A stretch of 32,734 bases of DNA, from NCBI GenBank assembly GCA_025361725.1, contig JANYJV010000094.1:1-32734 (forward strand), in the 5' to 3' direction. The notes below the pieces were generated by a model. That model saw only the letters and a list, made by a program, of their open reading frames with translations, searched no databases and was not told where the DNA came from. Numbering within the stretch: the first letter of the stretch is position 1; each line of letters begins with the position of its first letter. The position numbers and the translations under genes are program-made. The stretch is from Acidimicrobiia bacterium (lineage in GTDB: Bacteria > Actinomycetota > Acidimicrobiia > IMCC26256 > JAENVU01). Shown here piece after piece: positions 7,809 through 15,397 of this stretch.

Positions 7809-7814
7809 TGGGAA

Positions 7815-8819
7815 ATGGCTGTTCGCAAGGTGCTCCTCGCCGAACCGCGCGGCTTCTGCGCCGGGGTAGAAATGGCGATCAAAGCCCTGGCGTGGATGGT
7901 TCGTCTGTTCCCGGCGCCCGTGTACTGCTACCACGAGATCGTTCACAATCGCCTCATCGTGGAGCGGTTCGAGAACCTCGGCGTCATCTTCGTCGACCAG
8001 ATCGACGACGTTCCCGAAGGCGCACCGCTCATGTTGTCGGCCCACGGGTCGGCGCCGGAGATCGTCACTGCGGCCCAAGCCAAGGACCGCTTCGTCGTCA
8101 ATGCGGTGTGTCCCCTGGTGACCAAGGTGCATCACGAAGCCCGAGTGCGAGCCGAGAAGGGGTACACGATTCTCTACGTCGGTCATGCGGGTCACGACGA
8201 AGCCGTTGGCACCCTCGCGGTCGCGCCGGACTCGATCCGGTTGGTGGAGCACGACCACGATCTGGACGACGCACTCGCGACCGTCGACGATCCCACCAAG
8301 GTCGCGCTGCTCGCCCAAACCACGTTGGCGCTGCACGATTGGGAGGGCGTCGCCTCCGAGGCGCGCGGCCGTTTCCCGGCACTGTGGACCGCCACCCGCA
8401 ACGATCTGTGCTTTGCCACCACCAACCGCCAGTCCGCGTTGACGGCGATCGCGGTCCGGGACGATGCCGTCGTGGTCATCGGCAGCGCCAACTCGTCCAA
8501 CACGATTGCGCTGGCGAAGGTGGCAACGGCGGCCGGCTGCGCGAACGTCCTGCGCGTCGACGGTCCGGACGAGCTGGATCTCGCAGGTCTCGGTGATGCC
8601 GCCGTCGTCGGTGTGACCGCGGGTGCGAGCGCGCCGGAAGATGTCGTGCAGGCCGTCATCGCGAAACTCGCACCGACCGAGGGTGTCGAGCTTGTACACG
8701 TCACCGAGGAGGACGAGTACTTCCCTCCCCCGCGTGAACTCCGCGAACTCATACCGCCGGACGACCGCACCATCTCCGCCGCCGAAGTCCTCACCGGCCT
8801 CGTCCGCGCCCCCGAGTAA
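7815..8819 (+). CDS. ispH: 4-hydroxy-3-methylbut-2-enyl diphosphate reductase (IspH/LytB)
   Basis: The last enzyme of the MEP pathway, which reduces HMBPP to IPP and DMAPP with a 4Fe-4S cluster. The 334-residue sequence keeps the three cluster cysteines C15 (GFCAGV), C99 (VCPLVTKVH) and C199 (DLCFATTNRQ). It also keeps the substrate histidines H44 (EIVHN), H77 (SAHGS) and H127, the proton-relay glutamate E129 in GHAGHDE, QTTL near 168-171 and the diphosphate site GSANSSN. It is monocistronic and ends in a hairpin that faces plsC. Its supply of isoprenoid precursor would support the polyprenyl-linked glycan enzymes and any carotenoids. Confidence 0.97.
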   Translation: MAVRKVLLAEPRGFCAGVEMAIKALAWMVRLFPAPVYCYHEIVHNRLIVERFENLGVIFVDQIDDVPEGAPLMLSAHGSAPEIVTAAQAKDRFVVNAVCPLVTKVHHEARVRAEKGYTILYVGHAGHDEAVGTLAVAPDSIRLVEHDHDLDDALATVDDPTKVALLAQTTLALHDWEGVASEARGRFPALWTATRNDLCFATTNRQSALTAIAVRDDAVVVIGSANSSNTIALAKVATAAGCANVLRVDGPDELDLAGLGDAAVVGVTAGASAPEDVVQAVIAKLAPTEGVELVHVTEEDEYFPPPRELRELIPPDDRTISAAEVLTGLVRAPE

Positions 8820-8825
8820 AGCGCT

Positions 8826-8890
8826 AAACCCACCGTCTGGCGTCGCTCAGGCCGACGCGCGCGGCGCTGGTGACGCCAGAGCGTGGGTTT
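8826..8890. terminator. Large hairpin between convergent ispH and plsC, likely bidirectional terminator
   Basis: Two 19-nt arms (8826-8844 and 8872-8890) are reverse complements except for two adjacent mismatched positions and enclose a 27-nt GC-rich loop. The outer ends are AAACCC and GGGTTT. It begins 7 nt after the ispH stop and ends 4 nt before the plsC stop, so it fits termination from both sides. The large loop is unusual and a palindromic repeat element is possible. Confidence 0.6.
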
Positions 8891-8894
8891 GGGG

Positions 8895-9527
8895 CTACTG
8901 GACCCCGGCGTCGGCGTTGGCGGCGTCGAAGAGGGATTGGAGCGACTTCATCAACTCGTCACTGACCGAGACCAGATCCGCACGCTTGCGCGTACTCGCG
9001 CCTTCGGGTGGGTAGATGGGCGCACCTACGTGCACCGACACGCGATGCAGCTTCGGCAGCTTCTTTCCGCTCGCCAAGATCGCTTCGCTGCCACCGATCG
9101 CGACCGGCACGATCGGGCACCCGAGTTTCACGGCGAGGTACGCGGTGCCGTCGAAGAGCGGGGTGATGGTCAACCCATGGGCGCGCGTTCCTTCGGGGAA
9201 CACCGCCGCGGGTTCGCCGGATTCGAGCGCGTGCTGCACGGCCTTGGTGGCCGAGCGCGCACTGGCGGAGCCGCGGGTGACGGGGATGCCGCCGAGTGCG
9301 AGGAACAATTTCGCGCCGACGGGGTGCTTGAACAACTCTTCCTTGGCCATGAACCGAATGCGCCGACGGGTGACGAACGACGCAAACGGCGTGTCGAAGT
9401 ACGACCGGTGGCTGGGGGCGACGATGAATACGCCCGAAGTGGGAACGTGTTCCGTCCCGGTGATCTTGATCCGGAACAGCACTTTGCTCAGCGCGAGCAA
9501 CACACCGCGCGCAAACGCGTAGAACAT
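8895..9527 (-). CDS. plsC: 1-acyl-sn-glycerol-3-phosphate acyltransferase (PlsC-like)
   Basis: The 210-residue membrane-associated acyltransferase would acylate lysophosphatidic acid to phosphatidic acid. The catalytic HxxxxD is HRSYFD (residues 40-45) and the glycerol-phosphate-binding FPEGTR is at 110-115, followed by the conserved GxPIVPVAIGG. A hydrophobic N-terminus (residues 1-20) probably docks it to the membrane. The frame stays open further upstream, but ATG 9527 is chosen because AAGGAG lies 7 nt before it and it overlaps the cmk stop as TGATG. It is last in the scpA-plsC run. A cmk-plsC pairing occurs in other bacteria. Confidence 0.92.
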   Translation of the reverse strand: MFYAFARGVLLALSKVLFRIKITGTEHVPTSGVFIVAPSHRSYFDTPFASFVTRRRIRFMAKEELFKHPVGAKLFLALGGIPVTRGSASARSATKAVQHALESGEPAAVFPEGTRAHGLTITPLFDGTAYLAVKLGCPIVPVAIGGSEAILASGKKLPKLHRVSVHVGAPIYPPEGASTRKRADLVSVSDELMKSLQSLFDAANADAGVQ

Positions 9528-10210
9528 CAGGATGCTCCTTCTGCCGCTCGGTACCGATCGACGATTTCCGTCACGATGGACTGCGGCGTTCGGCCGGTGG
9601 TGTCCACGATCGTTGCGCCGTCGGCGGTTTGCAGCGGCGAAACCGCACGGCTGGAATCCGCCGCGTCTCGCTGGGCCATCGCCGATTGCACATCCTCCAC
9701 CGAGATCGCGCGACTCGCGGCAGCTTCGTCCTGTTGACGGCGACGGGCGCGTTCTTCCTCGGACGCGGTGAGATACACCTTCACGCGCGCGTCGGGGAAC
9801 ACCACCGATCCGATGTCGCGACCTTCCACGACACCTCCACCGTGTTGATCCACCCACGCCCGCTGACGCGCCACAAGGGCTTGGCGAACTTCGGGGATGG
9901 CGGCGATCTGGGAGACGAGCTGGGTCACCGCCGGACCACGAATCTCGACCGAGATGTCGGCACCCGCCAAGGTCGTCACGCCATGCTGCACCGCGATCGC
10001 GGCGTTCTCCGCCACGGTCGTCACCGCCGCCGCGTCCTCGGGATCGACGCCACTCAGCAGCACGCCGTACGCCACCGCGCGATACATCGCGCCGGTGTCG
10101 AGCATCTCGAACCCGAGCGCTTCGGCCACGCCGCGCGCGATGGTGGACTTGCCCGATCCGGACGGGCCGTCGATCGCCACCACCTTCTCGGCCTCTGGCG
10201 AACCGCTCAT
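9527..10210 (-). CDS. cmk: Cytidylate kinase
   Basis: The 227-residue CMP/dCMP kinase of pyrimidine nucleotide salvage. The P-loop GPSGSGKST is at residues 15-23. DTGAMYRA, for nucleotide-monophosphate binding, is near 37-44. GRDIGSVVFPDA and the lid region SEEERARRRQQDE follow. Length is normal. The start overlaps the aroA stop (ATGA). aroA-cmk adjacency is widespread in bacteria, and cmk next to rluB/scpB and der is the actinobacterial arrangement. Confidence 0.96.
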   Translation of the reverse strand: MSGSPEAEKVVAIDGPSGSGKSTIARGVAEALGFEMLDTGAMYRAVAYGVLLSGVDPEDAAAVTTVAENAAIAVQHGVTTLAGADISVEIRGPAVTQLVSQIAAIPEVRQALVARQRAWVDQHGGGVVEGRDIGSVVFPDARVKVYLTASEEERARRRQQDEAAASRAISVEDVQSAMAQRDAADSSRAVSPLQTADGATIVDTTGRTPQSIVTEIVDRYRAAEGAS

Positions 10211-11517
10211 GAGGGGTTCACGATTGCTTCGAGGTCCGCGGCAAACCCGGGATACGAGATCGCCGTGACACCGAAGCCCCGCACGGTCGTCTCGCCGCTC
10301 GCCGCCAAACCCGCAACGGCACCGGCCATCGCGATCCGGTGGTCGCCGTGACTCTTGAGCGACGCGCCCTTGGGCGCACCGCCGTGAATCACCAGACCAT
10401 CGGGCCGCGCCTCCACACCGATGCCGAGTTGGGTGAGTTCCTGTTCGACGGTTCCGATGCGGTTGCTCTCCTTGACCGCCAACTCGGCGGCGTCATAGAT
10501 CGTGGTCGTGCCGTCGGCGAACGCGGCGGCGATGGCGAGGACGGGGAGCTCGTCGATGATGGATTCGTCGCCGGCGATGTCCGTCGCGATGAGTCGATTG
10601 GCGACCACGTGAACCTCTCCCACCGGTTCGCCCACTTCCACGCCGGTCTGCGTGATCTCGATCTGCGCGCCCATGCGGCGCAGCACGTCGACGTACGCGA
10701 TCCGAGCCGGGTTCAAACTCACCGACTCGACCACTAGATCCGACTCGGGGACGATGCACGCGGCGACGATGAAGAACGCCGCCGAGGACGGATCACCCGG
10801 GATGGTCAGCTCGAATGGGGTCGGTTCACCGGCGCGCACCCGTAGATGACTCGGACCCACGCGCTCGATGGGCGCGCCCAAGGCCGTGAGCATCCGCTCG
10901 GTGTGATCTCGGCTCGGCGCCGGTTCGGTGATTTCGGTGATGCCATCGGCCTGGAGCCCAGCGAGCACGAGCGCGGTCTTGACCTGACCGCTCGCGGTGG
11001 CGAGTTCGTGACGGAAACCGCGGAGATCACCGCCGCGGACCACGATCGGAGCGAGCGCGCCACCGTCTCGGCCGTCGACGCGCGCGCCTGCGGCCGCGAG
11101 CGGATCCAGGACGCGCCGCATCGGCCGCGCCGAAAGTGACTCGTCGCCGACGAGCACGGACAAGAAATCACGGCCGGCAACCAGCCCGGCGACCATCCGC
11201 ATGGTGGTGCCGGAGTTCCCGCACTCAAGCACACCGGTCGGTTCCCGGAGACCCTCGAAGCCGAGCCCGCGCACGACGGCTCCGTCACCCTCGGCGCGGA
11301 TTTTGACGCCCAACGCCTCCAGACATGTCACCGTCGACGCGACGTCCGCACCGTTTGCGAGCCCACGAAGCGTCGACCGGCCGTTGGCGATCGCCGCGAA
11401 GATCAGCGCACGGTGCGAGATGCCCTTGCATCCCGGCACCCGCACCCGCCCAAGCAACGGCCGCCCACCGATCACCGTCAACTCACTCGGCGCGTCGAGC
11501 CCGTCCTTCAGGGTCAT
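10207..11517 (-). CDS. aroA: 3-phosphoshikimate 1-carboxyvinyltransferase (EPSP synthase)
   Basis: The 436-residue EPSP synthase of the shikimate pathway joins shikimate-3-phosphate and PEP. Motifs seen are GNSGTTMRM, GDESLSARPMRRVLDPL, PGDPSSAAFF, DELPVLAIAAAFADG, KESNRI and GDHRIAMA. The SxRPM form and overall pattern suggest the Bacillus/CP4-like class rather than the E. coli class. One oddity: the N-terminal substrate loop reads PGCKGISHR (residues 28-36) where the usual form is PGDKSISHR. Lys31 and Arg36 remain, but the Ser that contacts shikimate-3-phosphate is Gly32. It overlaps tyrA upstream (ATGA) and cmk downstream. Confidence 0.96.
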   Translation of the reverse strand: MTLKDGLDAPSELTVIGGRPLLGRVRVPGCKGISHRALIFAAIANGRSTLRGLANGADVASTVTCLEALGVKIRAEGDGAVVRGLGFEGLREPTGVLECGNSGTTMRMVAGLVAGRDFLSVLVGDESLSARPMRRVLDPLAAAGARVDGRDGGALAPIVVRGGDLRGFRHELATASGQVKTALVLAGLQADGITEITEPAPSRDHTERMLTALGAPIERVGPSHLRVRAGEPTPFELTIPGDPSSAAFFIVAACIVPESDLVVESVSLNPARIAYVDVLRRMGAQIEITQTGVEVGEPVGEVHVVANRLIATDIAGDESIIDELPVLAIAAAFADGTTTIYDAAELAVKESNRIGTVEQELTQLGIGVEARPDGLVIHGGAPKGASLKSHGDHRIAMAGAVAGLAASGETTVRGFGVTAISYPGFAADLEAIVNPS

Positions 11518-12599
11518 GTCATGTCCGATCGGCTGACGTGGTAGCCGGAATCGGTGAGCGCAGTGTCGAAGGCGTCGGCTCCGTCGACGGGCACGACGAG
11601 GACCAGCACACCCCCATCACCCTCGATCGAGTGCGCGATCTCGATGTCGACGATGTTTACGCCGAGTCGCCCGGCCATCGTGGTGACCTCGGCGAGCACC
11701 GCGGGGCGGTCAGGAACCGGCACGCGCAACTCCGCAAGCGGACCGCGGACCCGAGCGACCGAGGGCAGGTTGCGGCGAGCTCGACGGCCGCGTTCCAACG
11801 CCTCGAGCAACGCCTCGCCATCGCCGGCGTCGACCCACGCGCGCACCGAGTCCAGGGAACTGCGGTAGGCGTCGAGCGCGTGGAGGATCGCGGCGCGGTT
11901 GGCCACACAGATGTCCGGCCAGATGCCCGGGTGTCCCGCGGCAATCCGAGTCATGTCCCGGAATCCACCGGCCGCGAGCCGCATGAGCAACGCGTGCTCG
12001 TCACCGGTCGTGGTCGCGACGTTCATGAGCGTGGTAGCCGCGAGTTGGGGAACATGACTCACCACCGCAACGAGCGCATCGTGCTGCTTCGGGGGGATCT
12101 CGATGACTTCGGCGCCGAGCCGCCCGATCACGCCGCGGACTGCCGTATGCGCGTCAGGGTCGGTGTCCGCCGTCGGGGTGAGGACCCAGGTGGCACCGGC
12201 GAAGAGATCCGCGTCAGCGCCGTCGAGCCCATCCTGTTCCGACCCCGCCATCGGGTGGCCGCCGACGAATCGACCGGCGTGCTCGGGCCGCGCGGTCTTC
12301 ACCGCGTCCAGGACCGCCGCCTTCACGGATCCGACGTCGGTGACCGCTGGTGCACCGGCGTCTAGCGCGGCAATGACCAGTTCGGCGACGCGGCCCACCG
12401 GTACCGCCACGATGACGACATCGGCCCCGGCAACGGCCTCCGCCACCGATCTGGCCACCGACTCGATCGCACCCATCTCGCACGCGCGTTCGGCCACCAC
12501 AGGCTGGACGTCGAAGCCGTGGACCGTGATCCCGGCCTTGGTCAGGGCGAGGCCGATCGAGCCCCCGATGAGGCCGGTGCCGAGCACGGCGACGGTCAT
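11514..12599 (-). CDS. tyrA: Prephenate dehydrogenase with C-terminal ACT domain
   Basis: About 361 residues. It oxidises prephenate to 4-hydroxyphenylpyruvate in tyrosine synthesis. An N-terminal Rossmann fold (GTGLIGGSIG) is followed by GGHPMAGSEQDG and the helical dimer domain. The last 75-80 residues (VPDRPAVLAEVTTMAG, then VNIVDIEIAH) form an ACT domain, which suggests feedback control by an aromatic amino acid. ATG 12599 is preferred because GGAG lies 5 nt before it. A GTG at 12605 in the same frame overlaps the aroH stop as GTGA and is the alternative. With aroH and aroA it forms a chorismate-to-tyrosine block. Confidence 0.94.
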   Translation of the reverse strand: MTVAVLGTGLIGGSIGLALTKAGITVHGFDVQPVVAERACEMGAIESVARSVAEAVAGADVVIVAVPVGRVAELVIAALDAGAPAVTDVGSVKAAVLDAVKTARPEHAGRFVGGHPMAGSEQDGLDGADADLFAGATWVLTPTADTDPDAHTAVRGVIGRLGAEVIEIPPKQHDALVAVVSHVPQLAATTLMNVATTTGDEHALLMRLAAGGFRDMTRIAAGHPGIWPDICVANRAAILHALDAYRSSLDSVRAWVDAGDGEALLEALERGRRARRNLPSVARVRGPLAELRVPVPDRPAVLAEVTTMAGRLGVNIVDIEIAHSIEGDGGVLVLVVPVDGADAFDTALTDSGYHVSRSDMT

Positions 12600-12601
12600 G
12601 T

Positions 12602-12964
12602 TCACTCCGGCAGGTCGTCGCGCAGCGTGGTCGCGCCTTCGAGGTAGACGTGATGCAGCTCGTCGCGAGCCCGTTCGGTGTAGAGGTGCATCAGCACTCG
12701 GATGGTGCGCGGCTTTCCGCCATCGATGTCGAGTTCCCGGGCGCAGAGCAGCGGGACGTCACCCAGGCCGAGCGCTCGTGCCGCCGTCGCCGGGAACTGG
12801 GCATGCAGGTCATCGGTGGCCGTGAAGATGATGCTCACCAGGTCGTCGGTGTCGATTCCATTGCGTTCGAGCATGGCGGCCACCAGGGCTTTGGTCTTCA
12901 CGTCGATCTCGTCCACGGTGTCGACGTCACAGGTCGTCGCGCCACGCAGGCCTCGGAGTTTCAC
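12602..12964 (-). CDS. aroH: Chorismate mutase, AroH type
   Basis: The 120-residue protein is the monofunctional trimeric (Bacillus AroH) class, which converts chorismate to prephenate for the TyrA encoded next. Family features are the N-terminal RGLRGATT (with the active-site Arg at residue 7), FTATDDLHAQFPATAAR, the segment VPLLCARELDIDGG and IRVLMH with the second active-site Arg, and a C-terminal VYLEGATTLRDDL. The frame is open upstream into rluB, but GTG 12964 begins the conserved domain exactly. It lies 11 nt after the rluB stop, with a TAGCCT box 8 nt upstream. No Shine-Dalgarno sequence is seen. Confidence 0.93.
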   Translation of the reverse strand: MKLRGLRGATTCDVDTVDEIDVKTKALVAAMLERNGIDTDDLVSIIFTATDDLHAQFPATAARALGLGDVPLLCARELDIDGGKPRTIRVLMHLYTERARDELHHVYLEGATTLRDDLPE

Positions 12965-12972
12965 GCCGATCG

Positions 12973-12978
12973 AGGCTA
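12973..12978 (-). promoter_or_regulatory. Possible internal -10 box (TAGCCT) before aroH
   Basis: TAGCCT overlaps the TAG stop of rluB and lies 8 nt before the GTG of aroH. It repeats the pattern seen at operon heads, so a secondary leaderless promoter for the aromatic genes is possible. Chance is a real alternative because the stop codon supplies half of the motif. Confidence 0.3.
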
Positions 12979-13788
12979 CTGGCTGACTTCGTCGGCACCG
13001 GGTTCGTTCGCCGCCACGGCGTCGGAATCCGGCGAGGCAGCGTCGAGCGGGTCGGGTTCGGTGCCGGTGGCTGCGTACAGGCCACGTACCTCGGCGGACG
13101 TGAGGAGGCGCCACTCCCCCGGCTTGAGAGTTCGGTCGGCGAGCTGACCGATCCGGGTGCGAATCAATCGCCGCACCGGATGCCCGACGGCGTCGCACAT
13201 CCGCCGGACCTGCCGATTTCGGCCTTCGTGGATCACGATTGTGAGCGCCGCCGAGTCGTCGCGCCCTTGCGCGAGCTGCACCTTCGCCGGCGCCGTGACA
13301 CCGTCGTCGAGCTCCACGCCCTCGCGCAGCACGCGCAGCGCGGCGCGAGTGGGAACACCGTCGACTTCGGCCAGATACTCCTTCTCCACCGAGAAGCGCG
13401 GATGAGTGAGGCGCAGCGTGAGCGAACCGTCGTTGGTGAGGAGCATCAGTCCCTCGGTCTCCCAGTCGAGTCGTCCGACCGGGTAGACCCGCGGCTCGCT
13501 CGGGACGATGTCGACAACCGTCGGTCGGCCTTCGGGGTCGTGCGCCGTCGACACCACCCGCACCGGCTTGTTGAGGAGGTAGTAGACGAGCCCGGGTTTG
13601 GTCGGCACTCGAATGCCGTCGATGTTGATGACGTCGACGTCCGCGTGGACCCGGCGCCCGAGAATCGCCACCTCATCGTTCACCGTGACCCGGCCGGCAG
13701 CGATGAGTTCCTCGCTCGCTCGACGCGAGCCGACGCCGGCCTCGGCCAGGACCTTCTGCAGCCGAGTTCCATCCGCCGCGGCGGTCAC
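12976..13788 (-). CDS. rluB: Ribosomal pseudouridine synthase, RluB/RsuA family
   Basis: The 270-residue protein has an N-terminal S4 RNA-binding domain (residues 8-60: RLQKVLAEAGVGSRRASEELI) and a pseudouridine synthase core. The core carries GRLDWETEGLMLLTNDG, whose catalytic aspartate is D108, and HEGRNRQVRRM. The family modifies 23S (RluB) or 16S (RsuA) rRNA, and the exact uridine cannot be read from sequence. The last 35 residues are an acidic, Pro/Asp-rich tail. The GTG start at 13788 overlaps the scpB stop as GTGA. The scpA-scpB-rluB order is conserved in actinobacteria and firmicutes. Confidence 0.94.
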   Translation of the reverse strand: MTAAADGTRLQKVLAEAGVGSRRASEELIAAGRVTVNDEVAILGRRVHADVDVINIDGIRVPTKPGLVYYLLNKPVRVVSTAHDPEGRPTVVDIVPSEPRVYPVGRLDWETEGLMLLTNDGSLTLRLTHPRFSVEKEYLAEVDGVPTRAALRVLREGVELDDGVTAPAKVQLAQGRDDSAALTIVIHEGRNRQVRRMCDAVGHPVRRLIRTRIGQLADRTLKPGEWRLLTSAEVRGLYAATGTEPDPLDAASPDSDAVAANEPGADEVSQ

Positions 13789-14495
13789 TCCGGGGTCGCG
13801 TCGGGTTCGGACTCAGACGTCAGGTCAATCGCCAGGTCAGCCTCACCGGCGACCGCAGCCGCGGCGTCTTCTACGACGGTCGGTTCGTCGATCTCCGCGT
13901 CTTGGTCTGTGTCTGAGTCTGCGTTGTCCTCGACCCGCAGACGGAGGCCGCGTTCGAGCGCCTCCACCACCGAGGCGTCGGGGACGAACTCCGCCAATGG
14001 CGGCAACGAATCGAGCGAATCGACACCCATCTGCTCGAGGAAACGGACCGTCGTCCCGTAAAGGATCGCTTGGCCCGGTCCCGGATCGTGACCGATCTCG
14101 GCGACATACCCGCGCTGGATCAACGTCGCGATCGTGGACTCGACGCTCACCCCGCGGATCGCCGCGAGTTGCGCGCGCGACACCGGTTGCTTGTAGGCGA
14201 TGATCGCCAGCGTCTCGAGCGCCGGACCAGACAACCGTGCCGACTGGCCCTCGAGCACGAACCGTTCGATGTACGCCGCCATGTCGGGATGCGTTTGGTA
14301 GCGGTATCCGCCGGCCACCCGCGCCAGCGCGAAGCCGCGCCCGTCCCGTTCGTATTCGGCCATGAGTTCGGTGCACAGCGCTTCGATGTCGTCGACCGGC
14401 GTCTCGGTGAGCTGGGCCAGAAACTGCGGCTCGACCGGCTCGATCGCCGCCATCACCACGGCCTCGATCGCCCGCTTGGTCTCGTGGTTGCTCAC
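13785..14495 (-). CDS. scpB: Segregation and condensation protein B
   Basis: The 236-residue kleisin-interacting protein of the SMC-ScpAB condensin. Two winged-helix domains are visible, with the ScpB signature LSGPALETLAIIAYKQPVSR (about residues 88-107), then IRGVSVESTIATLIQRGYV and LYGTTVRFLEQMG. An acidic tail of about 60 residues (EDNADSDTDQDAEIDE and onward) follows the core and is probably disordered. The GTG start at 14495 lies 9 nt after the scpA stop. smc is not in the window. Confidence 0.95.
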   Translation of the reverse strand: MSNHETKRAIEAVVMAAIEPVEPQFLAQLTETPVDDIEALCTELMAEYERDGRGFALARVAGGYRYQTHPDMAAYIERFVLEGQSARLSGPALETLAIIAYKQPVSRAQLAAIRGVSVESTIATLIQRGYVAEIGHDPGPGQAILYGTTVRFLEQMGVDSLDSLPPLAEFVPDASVVEALERGLRLRVEDNADSDTDQDAEIDEPTVVEDAAAAVAGEADLAIDLTSESEPDATPE

Positions 14496-14504
14496 GTCAT
14501 CGGG

Positions 14505-15329
14505 CTACTGCGCGGCGACGGCGTCGGCGTCAGCGTCGAGGCGGGCAACGGCGCTCTCCCAGTCCTCCATCGCCACCAGGTCGAGCTCAGACTCGGCCAT
14601 TTCGAAGCGCCGCACCGTGAGGTCACCGAAGGTCTCGACCTGATCGAGATCGACGATGCCCTGCTTGTACAGCTCCAACACCGCGAGGAACCGCACGATG
14701 ACCTCGATGCGATCGTCGATGCCGGCGACGAGCGTGCGGAAGTTGACCGGCCGAGTGTGATTCAGGGTCAGCAGCACGGCATCGGCGGCTTCTCGCACGC
14801 TGATCCGGATCGGGGCAACGTGGAAGAGGTCCACTTCCGGCGGCGGCGCCGGCGGGGTAAGGCCGCGAATTGCCGCCGCCGCGAACTGGGCCGGCGTAAC
14901 CCGCGCCAGTGGGTCCGGCGACAGTGAACGGAACGGCTCCTCGGGACCGGCCGACCGAGACACCACGCGTGCGCCGCGGCGGAGCATTCCTTGGAGGACC
15001 TTTGCGGCGTCCTTGAACGTCTTGCACTCCAGCAGACGCGCCAACAGCAGGTCACGCTCTTCGAAGCGCAGCAGTTCTTCGTCGAGTTCAATCATCTCCG
15101 CGCCCGGCAGCAGGCGGCGAACCTTCAACTCGATCAGGGTGGAGGCGATGAGCAGGAACTCGGTCGCGATGTTGAGATCGACGCGATCCAGCTTCTCGAC
15201 TTCGATCATGAACCGATCGATGACCCCGGAGATCGAAACGTCCCAGATGTCCACCTCTTCCTTCAGGATGAGGTGGAGCAGGAGCTCGAACGGCCCCTCG
15301 TACACGGGCGTGCACACGTCGTAGGACAT
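14505..15329 (-). CDS. scpA: Segregation and condensation protein A (kleisin)
   Basis: The kleisin subunit that bridges the SMC heads. YEGPFELLLHLILKEEVDIWDVSI near the N-terminus is the ScpA signature. ATEFLLIASTLIELKVRRLLP and a C-terminal winged helix (ITVRFLAVLELYKQG-like, near residue 220) follow. ATG 15329 is preferred over the in-frame GTG 15341 because a TAGTGT box at 15338-15343 lies 8 nt before the ATG and would overlap the GTG. The gene then has 274 residues and is probably leaderless. It heads the eight-gene minus-strand run down to plsC and is divergent from trpS. No ParA-like gene lies upstream, unlike in mycobacteria. Confidence 0.94.
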   Translation of the reverse strand: MSYDVCTPVYEGPFELLLHLILKEEVDIWDVSISGVIDRFMIEVEKLDRVDLNIATEFLLIASTLIELKVRRLLPGAEMIELDEELLRFEERDLLLARLLECKTFKDAAKVLQGMLRRGARVVSRSAGPEEPFRSLSPDPLARVTPAQFAAAAIRGLTPPAPPPEVDLFHVAPIRISVREAADAVLLTLNHTRPVNFRTLVAGIDDRIEVIVRFLAVLELYKQGIVDLDQVETFGDLTVRRFEMAESELDLVAMEDWESAVARLDADADAVAAQ

Positions 15330-15337
15330 TCCCGAGC

Positions 15338-15343
15338 ACACTA
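15338..15343 (-). promoter_or_regulatory. Candidate -10 box (TAGTGT) of the scpA-plsC run
   Basis: TAGTGT on the minus strand with GCTCGGGA (8 nt) before ATG 15329. It decides the start codon of scpA and fits leaderless or nearly leaderless transcription. Confidence 0.45.
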
Positions 15344-15385
15344 GCGACGCCCGCTGGTGCGATCGCGAACCTGATTTCCGAGAAC

Positions 15386-15391
15386 TATCTT
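15386..15391 (+). promoter_or_regulatory. Candidate -10 box (TATCTT), leaderless trpS
   Basis: TATCTT, then CAAACC (6 nt), then ATG 15398, with no Shine-Dalgarno sequence. The geometry is identical to ispH and DUF512. Confidence 0.55.
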
Positions 15392-15397
15392 CAAACC

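Noticed and set aside
12965-13198. Upstream extension of the chorismate mutase frame into rluB
   Set aside because: It overlaps conserved rluB coding sequence. The AroH domain starts exactly at GTG 12964.
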